Assembly (NCBI RefSeq): GCF_000383475.1
Contig: NZ_KB911460.1
Location: forward strand, 124,001-188,000
Direction: 5' to 3'
Length of the DNA stretch: 64,000 nt
Origin: Microbacterium sp. 11MF
Lineage (GTDB): Bacteria; Actinomycetota; Actinomycetes; Actinomycetales; Microbacteriaceae
Shown here: positions 49,388 through 58,139 of the stretch, one piece after another
How positions within the stretch are numbered: the stretch's first letter is position 1
Layout of the letters: every line of letters starts with the position of its first letter
Notes under the pieces: generated by a model
What the model was told of the DNA's origin: nothing
Databases searched by the model: none
Seen by the model: only the letters and a program-made list of their open reading frames with translations
Program-made: the position numbers and the translations under genes

Positions 49388-50925
49388 GCACCCTCTCCAC
49401 CCAGACCCGCGTCATCGGCCACTGGATCGGCGGCGCGCACCGTGCCTCGACGAGCGGGCGGACGGCTCCGGTGTACAACCCGGCGACGGGCGCGGTGCAG
49501 GCAGAGGTCGCCCTGGCCGACCAGGCCGAGATCGACGAGGCGATCGCCGCGGCCGAAGAGGGCTTCCGCGTGTGGTCCGCGTTCTCGATCGCGAAGCGTC
49601 AGGGCGTGCTCTTCGCGTTCCGCGAGCTGCTGAACGCACGCAAGGGCGAGCTGGCCGAGCTCATCACGAGCGAGCACGGCAAGGTCGTCTCGGACGCCAT
49701 GGGCGAGATCCTCCGCGGCCAGGAGGTCGTCGAGCTCGCAACCGGGTTCCCGCACCTCATCAAGGGTGCGTACTCCGAGAACGCGTCGACCGGCGTCGAC
49801 GTCTTCTCGATCAAGCAGCCCCTCGGCGTCGTCGGTGTCATCTCGCCCTTCAACTTCCCCGTCATGGTGCCGCTCTGGTTCGCCCCGATCGCGATCGCAG
49901 CCGGCAACGCGGTCGTCCTCAAGCCCAGCGAGAAGGACCCGTCGGCCGCGCTCTGGCTCGCCGAGCTGTGGGCGGAGGCGGGCTTGCCGGCCGGCGTCTT
50001 CACGGTGCTGCAGGGCGACAAGCTCGCCGTCGACGGGCTGCTGCACAGCCCCGTCGTGCAGTCGATCTCGTTCGTCGGCTCGACTCCGATCGCGCAGTAC
50101 ATCTACGAGACCGCATCGCGGAACGGCAAGCGCGTGCAGGCCCTCGGCGGCGCGAAGAACCACATGCTCGTGCTCCCCGACGCCGACCTCGACCTCGTCG
50201 CCGACCAGGCGGTCAACGCGGGCTTCGGCGCGGCGGGCGAGCGGTGCATGGCGATCAGCGTCGTCCTCGCTGTCGAGCCGGTCGCCGACGAGCTGATCGC
50301 CAAGGTGACCGAGCGCATCGCGAAGCTCCGCATCGGCAACGGCGCGGGCCAGGACGGCGTCGAGCCCGACATGGGACCGCTCATCACCGACGTCCACCGC
50401 GACAAGGTGTCCTCCTACGTCGACATCGCCGAGGCCGACGGCGCGACGGTCGTGGTCGACGGTCGCGGGTTCACGGTCGACGGCCACGAGGACGGGTTCT
50501 TCTTCGGACCCACCCTCCTCGACCACGTCCCGACGACCTCCCGCGCCTATACCGAGGAAATCTTCGGACCCGTCCTCTCGGTCGTCCGCGTCGAGAGCTA
50601 CGACGAGGGCCTCGCGCTCATCAACTCGGGCGAGTTCGGCAACGGCACCGCGATCTTCACCAACGACGGCGGCGCCGCGCGCCGGTTCCAGCACGAGGTG
50701 CAGGTGGGCATGATCGGCATCAACGTGCCGATCCCCGTCCCCGTCGCGTACCACTCGTTCGGTGGCTGGAAGAAGTCGCTGTTCGGCGACGCGAAAGCGT
50801 ACGGTGTCCACGGGTTCGACTTCTTCACCCGTGAGAAGGCGATCACCAGCCGGTGGCTCGACCCCGCCACGCGTGCCCTCGGCGAGCACGGCGGCATCAA
50901 CCTCGGCTTCCCCCAGAACACCTGA
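49384..50925 (+). CDS. iolA: Methylmalonate-semialdehyde dehydrogenase (CoA-acylating)
   Basis: 513 residues, ALDH superfamily. It converts malonic or methylmalonic semialdehyde to acetyl- or propionyl-CoA. The oxyanion Asn is in SPFNFPVMVPLWF, and the catalytic Cys in GAAGERCMAIS; the tail FFTREKAITSRW is typical of MmsA/IolA. It lacks the general-base Glu region of classical ALDHs, as usual for CoA-acylating members. ATG 49384 overlaps the previous stop (ATGA). Expected to finish the inositol pathway after the aldolase step. Confidence 0.93.
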   Translation: MSTLSTQTRVIGHWIGGAHRASTSGRTAPVYNPATGAVQAEVALADQAEIDEAIAAAEEGFRVWSAFSIAKRQGVLFAFRELLNARKGELAELITSEHGKVVSDAMGEILRGQEVVELATGFPHLIKGAYSENASTGVDVFSIKQPLGVVGVISPFNFPVMVPLWFAPIAIAAGNAVVLKPSEKDPSAALWLAELWAEAGLPAGVFTVLQGDKLAVDGLLHSPVVQSISFVGSTPIAQYIYETASRNGKRVQALGGAKNHMLVLPDADLDLVADQAVNAGFGAAGERCMAISVVLAVEPVADELIAKVTERIAKLRIGNGAGQDGVEPDMGPLITDVHRDKVSSYVDIAEADGATVVVDGRGFTVDGHEDGFFFGPTLLDHVPTTSRAYTEEIFGPVLSVVRVESYDEGLALINSGEFGNGTAIFTNDGGAARRFQHEVQVGMIGINVPIPVPVAYHSFGGWKKSLFGDAKAYGVHGFDFFTREKAITSRWLDPATRALGEHGGINLGFPQNT

Positions 50926-50964
50926 TCGCACGCCGCCCGGCGGCGGCATCCCGAGAGCGCGAAG

Positions 50965-51873
50965 ATGAGCATCGAGAACACCTGGTTCCACCGCCGCGGC
51001 GACCTCGCCGCAGACGGCTGGGAGAGCGTCGTCGGCCGGGGCACCCCCGGCTGGCAGCACACCGGCATCCGTGTCGCCGACCTCGCGGACGGCGATGCCG
51101 TCGAGCTGGCCGAGACCGACGTCGAGCGCATCATCGTGCCGCTCGCGGGCTCGTTCGAGGTCGACCATGCAGACGGCGACGACAGCGCACGGACGACGCT
51201 GCAGGGTCGTCGGTCGGTCTTCGCCGGCCCGACCGACGTGGTCTACCTCCCGGTCGGACGGACGGCGACGCTCACAGGCCGCGGCCGTGTGGCCGTCGCG
51301 GAGGCCCCGGCATCCGTCCGCCATCCGTGGCGCCACATCGCCGCGGCGGAGACCCCCGTCGAGCTGCGCGGCGCGGGATCGTCGAGCCGACAGGTGCACA
51401 ACTTCGGGACGCCGCAGGCGCTGGATGCCGACCGCCTCATCGTCTGCGAAGTGATCACCCCCGCCGACAACTGGTCGTCGTACCCGCCGCACAAGCACGA
51501 CGAGCACGTCCCGGGGCACGAGTCGCGCCTCGAGGAGATCTACTACTTCGAGTCGGCGCCGGTCGCGGGGTCGGCGGCCGCCGAGGACAGTGCCTTCGGG
51601 ATGTTCAGCACCTACTCCTCGCCCGCGGGCGAAATCGACATCGCCGCGATGGTGCGGACGGGCGACATCGCCCTCGTGCCCTACGGCTACCACGGCCCCG
51701 CCGTCGCCGCGCCGGGCTACGACCTGTACTACCTGAACGTCATGGCCGGGCCCGACCCCGGCCGGGCGTGGCTCATCAGCGACGACCCCGCGCACGCGTG
51801 GGTCCGCGACACCTGGACGGAGCAGGACGTCGATCCGCGGCTCCCGTACCCGACCGAGGAAGGCCGATCCTGA
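50965..51873 (+). CDS. iolB: 5-deoxy-glucuronate isomerase
   Basis: 302 residues, cupin-like IolB. It isomerises 5-deoxy-glucuronic acid to 2-deoxy-5-keto-gluconic acid. Family features: FGTPQALDADRLIVCEVITP, SSYPPHKHDEH with probable metal-binding His residues, LEEIYYFE, and VPYGYHGPAVAAPGYDLYYL. A GAGAGCG ribosome binding site precedes the ATG. The 39-bp gap after iolA is the longest before iolG; the stop overlaps the iolD start by one base (TGATG). Confidence 0.94.
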   Translation: MSIENTWFHRRGDLAADGWESVVGRGTPGWQHTGIRVADLADGDAVELAETDVERIIVPLAGSFEVDHADGDDSARTTLQGRRSVFAGPTDVVYLPVGRTATLTGRGRVAVAEAPASVRHPWRHIAAAETPVELRGAGSSSRQVHNFGTPQALDADRLIVCEVITPADNWSSYPPHKHDEHVPGHESRLEEIYYFESAPVAGSAAAEDSAFGMFSTYSSPAGEIDIAAMVRTGDIALVPYGYHGPAVAAPGYDLYYLNVMAGPDPGRAWLISDDPAHAWVRDTWTEQDVDPRLPYPTEEGRS

Positions 51874-53798
51874 TGGCAGAGACGAAGCGGATGACGGTCA
51901 GCCAGGCGCTCATCGAGTTCCTGGCCCACCAGTGGACGGTCGACGGCGACGTGCGCGAGCGCACGATCCCCGGGGTCTTCGGCATCTTCGGTCACGGCAA
52001 CGTCGCCGGCATCGGCCAGGCGCTCACTCAGCTGAACGTCCACGATCCCGACCTCATGCCGTATCACCAGGCCCGCAACGAGCAGGCGATGGTGCACCAG
52101 GCCGTCGGCTACGCGCGGATGCACCGCCGCCGCGGCACGTATGCCGCCGCGGCATCCGTCGGTCCGGGCGCGGCCAACATGCTCACGGGAGCCGCCCTCG
52201 CGACGACCAACCGCCTTCCCGCGCTGCTCCTGCCGAGCGACACGTTCGCGACCCGCGTCGCCGACCCCGTCCTGCAGCAGCTCGAGCAGCCCTGGGACAT
52301 CGGGCTCACGGTCAACGACGCGTTCCGCCCGCTCTCGAAGTTCTTCGACCGCGTGCAGCGGCCCGAGCAGCTCTACTCGATCGCGCTCGCCGCGATGCGG
52401 GTGCTGACCGACCCCGCCGAGACCGGCGCCGTCACGATCGCCCTCCCCGAGGACGTGCAGGCCGAGGCGCTCGACGTGCCCATCGAGTTCCTGCAGGACC
52501 GCGAGTGGCACATCCGCCGTCCGCTCCCCGAGCGCGGACCTCTCGAGCGCGCGGTCGCCGCGATCCGCTCGGCGAAGACCCCGTTCATCGTGGCCGGCGG
52601 TGGGGTCATCTACTCCGAGGCGGAGGAGCAGCTCCGCGCGTTCGTCGAGGCCACCGGCATCCCCGTCGGGACGACCCAGGCCGGCGGCGGATCCCTCGCG
52701 TGGGACCACCCGCAGTACCTCGGCGGCGTCGGCGCGACGGGCTCGCTCGCGGCCAACCGCCTGGCGGCCGAGGCCGACGTCGTCATCGGGATCGGCACCC
52801 GCTACAGCGACTTCACCACCGCATCGCGGACGGCCTTCCAGAACCCGGACGTCGTCTTCGTCAACATCAACGTCGCCGCCTTCGACGCCTACAAGCACGG
52901 CTCGGAGCTGCCCGTCGTCGCCGACGCCCGCGAAGCACTGGTCGCGCTGACGCGGGACCTCGAGGGCTTCCGCGTCACGGCCGACCACGCCGAGCGGATC
53001 GCCCGACAGAAGGCGGAGTGGGACGAGATCGTCGACCGCGCGTTCGCGCCGTCGGGTGCCGACCGTCCCGGTCAGCCCGAGATCATCCACGCCGTGCACG
53101 CCGTGACCGACCCCCGCGACGTCATCGTGCAGGCGGCCGGATCGCTCCCCGGCGACCTCCACAAGCTGTGGCGCGTGCGGGACCCGCTCGGCTACCACGT
53201 CGAATACGCGTTCTCGTGCATGGGCTACGAGATCGCCGGCGGGCTCGGCGCGAAGCGCGGGCTCGTCGCCGCGGGGGATGACCGCGACGTCGTCGTCATG
53301 GTGGGCGACGGGTCGTACCTGATGCTCAACAGCGAGCTCGTCACGGCGGTCGCCGAAGGCATCAAGATCATCGTGGTCCTCATCCAGAACCACGGCTTCG
53401 CCTCGATCGGTCACCTCTCCGAGACGGTCGGGTCGCAGCGCTTCGGCACGCAGTACCGCACCTACGACCCCGCCGCGAAGAACTTCCAGGGTGGCGACGT
53501 CCTCCCCGTCGACCTCGCCATGAACGCCCGCAGCTACGGCCTCGACGTCGTCGAGATCGCCGAAGGACCGGATGCCGCGGCGAACCTGACCGATGCCGTC
53601 GCCGCCGCGAAGGCATCCGATCGGTCGACGTTCATCCACATCAACAGCGATCCGCTCGTCTACGCTCCCGACAACGCCGGGTGGTGGGACGTGCCCGTCC
53701 CGGAAGTGTCGACCATCGAGTCCACGCAGCAGGCCCGCGAGGCCTACGTCGGCGAACGCGCCGCGCAGCGCCCCCTCCTCGGCGGAGGTCAGCGATGA
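51873..53798 (+). CDS. iolD: 3D-(3,5/4)-trihydroxycyclohexane-1,2-dione hydrolase
   Basis: 641 residues, thiamine-diphosphate enzyme. It opens the ring of the diketone formed by IolE. The cofactor-binding Glu region is MPYHQARNEQAMVHQAVGYA; the C-terminal ThDP/Mg motif is VMVGDGSYLMLNSE, ending with IQNHGF. Start ATG 51873 shares its A with the TGA of iolB, and the stop overlaps iolE, so the three proteins are coupled. Confidence 0.95.
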   Translation: MAETKRMTVSQALIEFLAHQWTVDGDVRERTIPGVFGIFGHGNVAGIGQALTQLNVHDPDLMPYHQARNEQAMVHQAVGYARMHRRRGTYAAAASVGPGAANMLTGAALATTNRLPALLLPSDTFATRVADPVLQQLEQPWDIGLTVNDAFRPLSKFFDRVQRPEQLYSIALAAMRVLTDPAETGAVTIALPEDVQAEALDVPIEFLQDREWHIRRPLPERGPLERAVAAIRSAKTPFIVAGGGVIYSEAEEQLRAFVEATGIPVGTTQAGGGSLAWDHPQYLGGVGATGSLAANRLAAEADVVIGIGTRYSDFTTASRTAFQNPDVVFVNINVAAFDAYKHGSELPVVADAREALVALTRDLEGFRVTADHAERIARQKAEWDEIVDRAFAPSGADRPGQPEIIHAVHAVTDPRDVIVQAAGSLPGDLHKLWRVRDPLGYHVEYAFSCMGYEIAGGLGAKRGLVAAGDDRDVVVMVGDGSYLMLNSELVTAVAEGIKIIVVLIQNHGFASIGHLSETVGSQRFGTQYRTYDPAAKNFQGGDVLPVDLAMNARSYGLDVVEIAEGPDAAANLTDAVAAAKASDRSTFIHINSDPLVYAPDNAGWWDVPVPEVSTIESTQQAREAYVGERAAQRPLLGGGQR

Positions 53799-54712
53799 AG
53801 GCGGTCGTCGCCGGCGCTCCGGTCAGCTTCGGTGTCTTCGAGCTCACCCCGGAGGGCGCCGAGACGATCTCGCCCGACGCGATGATGGCGGCGCTCGCCG
53901 AGGCGGACTACGCCGGCATCGACCTGGGCCCCCTCGGGTTCCTCGGTGAGGACGCCGCCCTCCGGGGCCGCCTCGAGCGGTTCGGCCTCGGGCTCGCCGG
54001 CGGTTGGGTCCAGCTGCCGTTCTCGGACGACGACGCCTTCGCCGCCGCCCTGCCCGACCTGCGCGCGGCGCTCCGCCAGTTCTCGGCGGGTGCCGAGGCC
54101 GGCGCCGGCCCCCTGCCGCTTCCGACGCTCGCCGACGACGGGTCGTCGCTCCGCCGCGGTGCCCCGGGTCGCGGCGCCGAGGTCGACCGGCTCGACACGG
54201 ATGCCTGGGGCCGCCTCACCGACAACGTCGCCCGCGCCGCGCGCATCGTCCGGGGCGCCGGCTTCGAGCCGACGTTCCACCACCACGCGGGGACCTTCGT
54301 CGAGTCGCCCGACGAGATCGACCGGTTCGTCGCCGACACCGACGTCGACCTCACCCTCGACACCGGACACCTCTTCATCGCGGGCGGCGATCCGCTCGCC
54401 GCCGTCGAGCGCTGGGGCGACCGCATCAACCACCTGCACCTCAAGGACGTCGACCTCGCCGCGCTCCGACGGGTCCTCGCCGCAGGCGGGGGGATGCCGG
54501 AGGTCTGGTCGGGCGGCTCGTTCGTCGCCTTCGGCCAGGGCGACATCGACCTCGCCGCCGTCATGACCGCCCTCGACGCCCGCGGGTACGAGGGCTGGGT
54601 CGTCGTCGAGCAGGACGTGCTCAACGGACCCGACGTCGCCCTCGACGCCTTCGTCACCGCCCGCTCCGCCGATCAGGTCACCAACCGCGACGCCCTGCGC
54701 GCCTGGGTCTGA
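53795..54712 (+). CDS. iolE: 2-keto-myo-inositol dehydratase
   Basis: 305 residues, xylose-isomerase-like TIM barrel. It removes water from 2-keto-myo-inositol. Metal-binding positions can be placed in TFHHHAGTFVES, LTLDTGHLFIAGGD, NHLHLKDVD and WVVVEQDVL. ATG 53795 overlaps the iolD stop (ATGA). A gap of 33 bp with an AACAGGAACG ribosome binding site separates it from iolG. Confidence 0.94.
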   Translation: MKAVVAGAPVSFGVFELTPEGAETISPDAMMAALAEADYAGIDLGPLGFLGEDAALRGRLERFGLGLAGGWVQLPFSDDDAFAAALPDLRAALRQFSAGAEAGAGPLPLPTLADDGSSLRRGAPGRGAEVDRLDTDAWGRLTDNVARAARIVRGAGFEPTFHHHAGTFVESPDEIDRFVADTDVDLTLDTGHLFIAGGDPLAAVERWGDRINHLHLKDVDLAALRRVLAAGGGMPEVWSGGSFVAFGQGDIDLAAVMTALDARGYEGWVVVEQDVLNGPDVALDAFVTARSADQVTNRDALRAWV

Positions 54713-54745
54713 CACCGAATCCCTCTCTCGACGAACAGGAACGAC

Positions 54746-55756
54746 ATGACCGCCACCCCCGTCCGCTTCGGACTCTTCGGCTCCGGACGCATCGGTCAGG
54801 TGCACGCCGCGAGCATCGCCGCCTCACCCGACGCCGAGCTCGCGTGGATCGCCGACCCGTTCATCGACGGGGCCGAGCGGCTCGCCGCCCAGTACGGCGG
54901 CAAGACCACGACCGATCCCGCCGAGGTGTTCGCCTCGGGCGAGGTCGACGCGGTGCTCGTCGCCTCGCCGACCCCGACGCACGTCGACCTCATCCGCGCC
55001 GCGGTGGAGGCCGGCATCCCGGTCCTCTGCGAGAAGCCGATCGACCTCGACATCGCCCGCGTCGAGGCACTCCGCCCCGTCGTCGCCGCAGCCGGGGTGC
55101 CCGTCGCGCTCGGGTTCAACCGTCGGTTCGACCCCGGCTTCCACACGGCGCGTTCGCGCGTCGCTGCGGGCGAGATCGGCCGCCTCGAGCAGCTGACGAT
55201 CATCAGCCGCGACCCCTCGGCGCCGCCGGCGTCGTACGTCGCCGTGTCGGGCGGCATCTTCCGCGACATGACGATCCACGACTTCGACATGGCGCGCTAC
55301 TTCCTGCCCGACATCGTGCAGGTCACCGCCTTCGGCACGACGACCTTCGACGACGGCGCCCGCGAGCACGGCGACTTCGACACGACCACCGCCATCCTCA
55401 AGTCCGCCTCGGGTGCGCTCGTCACGATCATCAACTCGCGCCACAGCACGACCGGGTACGACCAGCGCATCGAGGCGTACGGCAGCGACGGCGACCTCAC
55501 CGTCGCCAATCAGGGCACGAGCCTCGTGAGCCTGTCGAACGCGAACGGTGTCGCCGCCGGTGCGCCGTTCGAGGCATCCATGGTCACCCGCTACACCCCC
55601 TCGTACCGGGCCGAGCTGGCGGAGTTCCTCAAGCTGGTGCGCGGCGAGGAGTCCGCGAGCCCGACGTTCGACGACGGCCGCGCCGCGCTGCTTTTGGCAG
55701 ACGCGGCGCAGCGCTCGGCGACCGAGGGTGTGTCGGTCGCCGTCGACCTGACCTGA
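54746..55756 (+). CDS. iolG: myo-Inositol 2-dehydrogenase
   Basis: 336 residues, Gfo/Idh/MocA family. It oxidises myo-inositol to 2-keto-myo-inositol with NAD. The Rossmann motif is GLFGSGRIGQVHAASI; the conserved Lys is in CEKPIDLD; the catalytic region includes FRDMTIHDFDMARYF (Asp and His). It is the last gene of the operon and is followed after 10 nt by a palindromic repeat that probably ends the transcript. An inositol transporter gene is not present in the window. Confidence 0.94.
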   Translation: MTATPVRFGLFGSGRIGQVHAASIAASPDAELAWIADPFIDGAERLAAQYGGKTTTDPAEVFASGEVDAVLVASPTPTHVDLIRAAVEAGIPVLCEKPIDLDIARVEALRPVVAAAGVPVALGFNRRFDPGFHTARSRVAAGEIGRLEQLTIISRDPSAPPASYVAVSGGIFRDMTIHDFDMARYFLPDIVQVTAFGTTTFDDGAREHGDFDTTTAILKSASGALVTIINSRHSTTGYDQRIEAYGSDGDLTVANQGTSLVSLSNANGVAAGAPFEASMVTRYTPSYRAELAEFLKLVRGEESASPTFDDGRAALLLADAAQRSATEGVSVAVDLT

Positions 55757-55765
55757 CGTCGTGAT

Positions 55766-55820
55766 GAGGTCCCGATCGGGCCGGGTGAGCGCACGCGTTT
55801 CCCGGCCGGATCGGGACCTC
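55766..55820. repeat. Palindromic repeat, copy 2
   Basis: GAGGTCCCGATCGGGCCGGG (55766-55785) pairs with CCCGGCCGGATCGGGACCTC (55801-55820) with one mismatch; loop 15 nt. It begins 10 nt after the iolG stop, and the next gene's -10 (TACGAT, 55836-55841) starts 15 bp after it. Confidence 0.9.
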
Positions 55821-55849
55821 GCCGTCGCTGCCCCGTACGATCGACCCTC

Positions 55850-56800
55850 GTGAGGGATGCCGCCGACGATCGCCGCTCGTGGGCGTTCCCCGTCGTGGCC
55901 CTCGGGGCGGGACTCGCCCTGTTCGCCCTCGCCGTGGCGGTCGTCCTCGTGACGTCCGACCTGGACATCTGGTCGATCCTGCTGGCCGTCGTCGGCGGAT
56001 GGGCGCTCGGTGCCGCTTTCGTCGGCGCGGTCGAGCGTCTCGGTGCGGCGGGCCTGATCGTCCACGTCGTCGTCGCGATCGCGGCGGGAGCCGTGCTCGC
56101 CACCGTCGGCTCGTGGGGCGGCCCGCAGGGCACCCCGGTGCTGCGCGCGGTCGTCGTCGCCGGCGGGATCGCTCTCGCCCCGGCATCCGCGTGGATCTGG
56201 ATCGCCCTCTTCGGACGCGTCCTCGGCCGCATCCGGGTCGGGCGGCGACCATCGCCGCCGTCGACTCTCGATTGGCGTGCTGCGCCGGCGGGAGGCGCCG
56301 CCGTGGAGGTCCGCGCGGTGTCGATGTCGATGCGTGGCCTCGCTGCGGGGATCGTCCTCGCGATCATCGCCGCCGCCGTCCCCGTCATCGCCGTGCTGAT
56401 CGGCCTCTCGGACGTCCTCCCGCGGCTCGGGCCCCGCTCCCTCGTCATCCTGGTCGCGCTTCCCTTCGCGGGGCTCGCCTACCTCGCTCTGTGGGCCGTC
56501 GTCCAGCGCCGGTCGGCGACATACACGATCACGTTCGGTGCCTCTGACGTGCGCATCGCGAACGCCGGGCGCGAGGAGCGGTTCGCCTACCGCGACATCG
56601 ATCTGCTCCGCTGGCGCGAGCGCGGCGAGTACGCGCGCCTCGAGGTGCGGACCGCCACGACGCACCGCACTCTGCTCGTGGGACTCACCCGCACCCCCGC
56701 CCTGCCACCCCTGTCGCGGCGGACGGTCGGCCTGTTCGAGGCCGAGGGGCTCACCGCGCAGGTCTCGCGCGACCGCGCGCTCACGACCTACCGGCGCTGA
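55850..56800 (+). CDS. Integral membrane protein with C-terminal PH-like domain
   Basis: 316 residues. Four membrane helices in the first 120 residues (starting at WAFPVVALGAGLALFALAVA), then two more (MRGLAAGIVLAIIAAAVPVI; VILVALPFAGLAYLALWAVV). The last 90 residues (ATYTITFGASDVRIANAGRE, then RFAYRDIDLLRWRERG) look like a bacterial PH-like beta domain on the cytoplasmic face. Family not recognised. The GTG is 8 nt after TACGAT, without a ribosome binding site. It ends against palindromic repeat copy 3. Confidence 0.7.
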   Translation: MRDAADDRRSWAFPVVALGAGLALFALAVAVVLVTSDLDIWSILLAVVGGWALGAAFVGAVERLGAAGLIVHVVVAIAAGAVLATVGSWGGPQGTPVLRAVVVAGGIALAPASAWIWIALFGRVLGRIRVGRRPSPPSTLDWRAAPAGGAAVEVRAVSMSMRGLAAGIVLAIIAAAVPVIAVLIGLSDVLPRLGPRSLVILVALPFAGLAYLALWAVVQRRSATYTITFGASDVRIANAGREERFAYRDIDLLRWRERGEYARLEVRTATTHRTLLVGLTRTPALPPLSRRTVGLFEAEGLTAQVSRDRALTTYRR

Positions 56801-56808
56801 GCCGCTGT

Positions 56809-56865
56809 CGAAGTCCCGTTCGGGCCGGGAATGCGCGCCCGTTTCCCGGCCCGATCGGGACCTCG
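56809..56865. repeat. Palindromic repeat, copy 3
   Basis: Left arm CGAAGTCCCGTTCGGGCC (from 56809) pairs with the right arm at 56842-56865 with two mismatches. The right arm (56841-56865) equals that of copy 1 over 25 nt. It starts 9 nt after the stop of the membrane protein and ends 8 bp before the end of the convergent gene. Confidence 0.88.
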
Positions 56866-56872
56866 CCCCTCC

Positions 56873-58117
56873 TCAGGCCTCGGACCGTACGGGATGCGGC
56901 TGCTCCCGCATGCCCCACGGCGAGCCGTAGCCCTCGGGCTTCGGTGCGGCGAGCAGCTCGAGAAACGGCTTCGCGTCGAACGCCTCGGGACCGAGCACGC
57001 CCGTCCCCGACCAGGTGCCGCGGGCGAGCAGCTCGAGCGCGATGACGGGGTTGATCGCCGTCTGCCAGACGACGGCCTGCGAGTTGTCCTCGCGCATCGT
57101 CTGCTCGTTGTCGGCCACGTGGTACAGGTACGTCGAGCGCGGCTGCCCGTCCTTGCCGGTTCCCGTCACCCACACGCCGGCGCACGTCTTACCGCTCATC
57201 TTGTCGCCGATGGTGGCCGGGTCGGGGAGGGCCGCCGCCACGACGTCGCGCGGTGAGACCTGCACCCCCTTCACGGTCAGCGGGTCGGTCTTGTCGAGGC
57301 CGAGCTTGTTGAGCACCCGCAGCACCTCGATGAACTCGTCGCCGAGGCCGTACTTGAATGTCACGCGCTTGGCCTTCGTCCACCGCGGCATGAGGAGCAC
57401 CTCTTCGTGCTCGACGTTGACGCACTCGACCGGTCCGATCCCGTCGGGGAAGTCGAACACCTCCGGCTCGCTGAAGGGCTCGGTGACGTACCAGCCCTTG
57501 CCCTCCTCGTAGATCACGGGCGGGTTCAGGCACTCCTCGATCGTCGTCCAGATCGAGAACGAGGGCGCGAAGTCGTACCCCGCGACGACGAGGTTCGCGC
57601 CGTCGCGCACGCCCAGCTCGTCGATCTCGTCGAACAGCTCGTCCTCCGCGTAGCGGGCGAACACGTCCGACAGGCCCGGCTCGACGCCGATCCCGACGAG
57701 CGCCAGGCGCCCGGCATCCTGCCACTCCTGCTCCTTCGCGAACTGCGCGTCGCCGAGCTTGACGCCCACCTCCTCATACGGGCGATCCGGATGCCGCTGC
57801 GACAGGCTCATGGCCATGTCGAGGTACGTCGCCCCGGCCGCGAACGCGCCGTCGAAGATCGGCATGACGAACCGCGGGTCGACGGCGTTCAGCACGTGGG
57901 TGGCGGAGTGCTCGCGGAGGAGGGATGCCACGGACTCGGCGTTCGAGGCATCCACCTGCGCCGCGGCGAACCGCTCGTCGCCGAGCTCGTCCACGAGCGC
58001 CTGCGGGCGGGCCGGGTCGTAGTCGGCGATGACGACGGTCTCGAAGAAATCGCGTCGGCGGAGGATGCGGGCGGCGGCACTGCCGACACCGCCCGCGCCG
58101 ATGATGAGGATGCGCAT
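56873..58117 (-). CDS. Saccharopine dehydrogenase family protein
   Basis: 414 residues. The N-terminal Rossmann motif is ILIIGAGGVGSAAARIL, then VIADYDPARPQ; the C-terminal domain has GIGVEPGLSDVFARY and FSIWTTIEECLNPP. This is the size and layout of LYS9-type saccharopine dehydrogenases and of carboxynorspermidine synthases. The gene lies 22 bp after an APC amino-acid permease on the same strand, so uptake and turnover of an amino acid or polyamine (lysine is one option) are likely. No partner lysine-ketoglutarate reductase is in the window, so the reaction is open. Confidence 0.82.
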   Translation of the reverse strand: MRILIIGAGGVGSAAARILRRRDFFETVVIADYDPARPQALVDELGDERFAAAQVDASNAESVASLLREHSATHVLNAVDPRFVMPIFDGAFAAGATYLDMAMSLSQRHPDRPYEEVGVKLGDAQFAKEQEWQDAGRLALVGIGVEPGLSDVFARYAEDELFDEIDELGVRDGANLVVAGYDFAPSFSIWTTIEECLNPPVIYEEGKGWYVTEPFSEPEVFDFPDGIGPVECVNVEHEEVLLMPRWTKAKRVTFKYGLGDEFIEVLRVLNKLGLDKTDPLTVKGVQVSPRDVVAAALPDPATIGDKMSGKTCAGVWVTGTGKDGQPRSTYLYHVADNEQTMREDNSQAVVWQTAINPVIALELLARGTWSGTGVLGPEAFDAKPFLELLAAPKPEGYGSPWGMREQPHPVRSEA

Positions 58118-58139
58118 GCGGAGGGTTCCTTTCGGGCGG

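Noticed and set aside
49300..51795. 831-codon open frame opposite iolA and iolB
   Set aside because: Shadow of a well-supported operon; no domain recognised.
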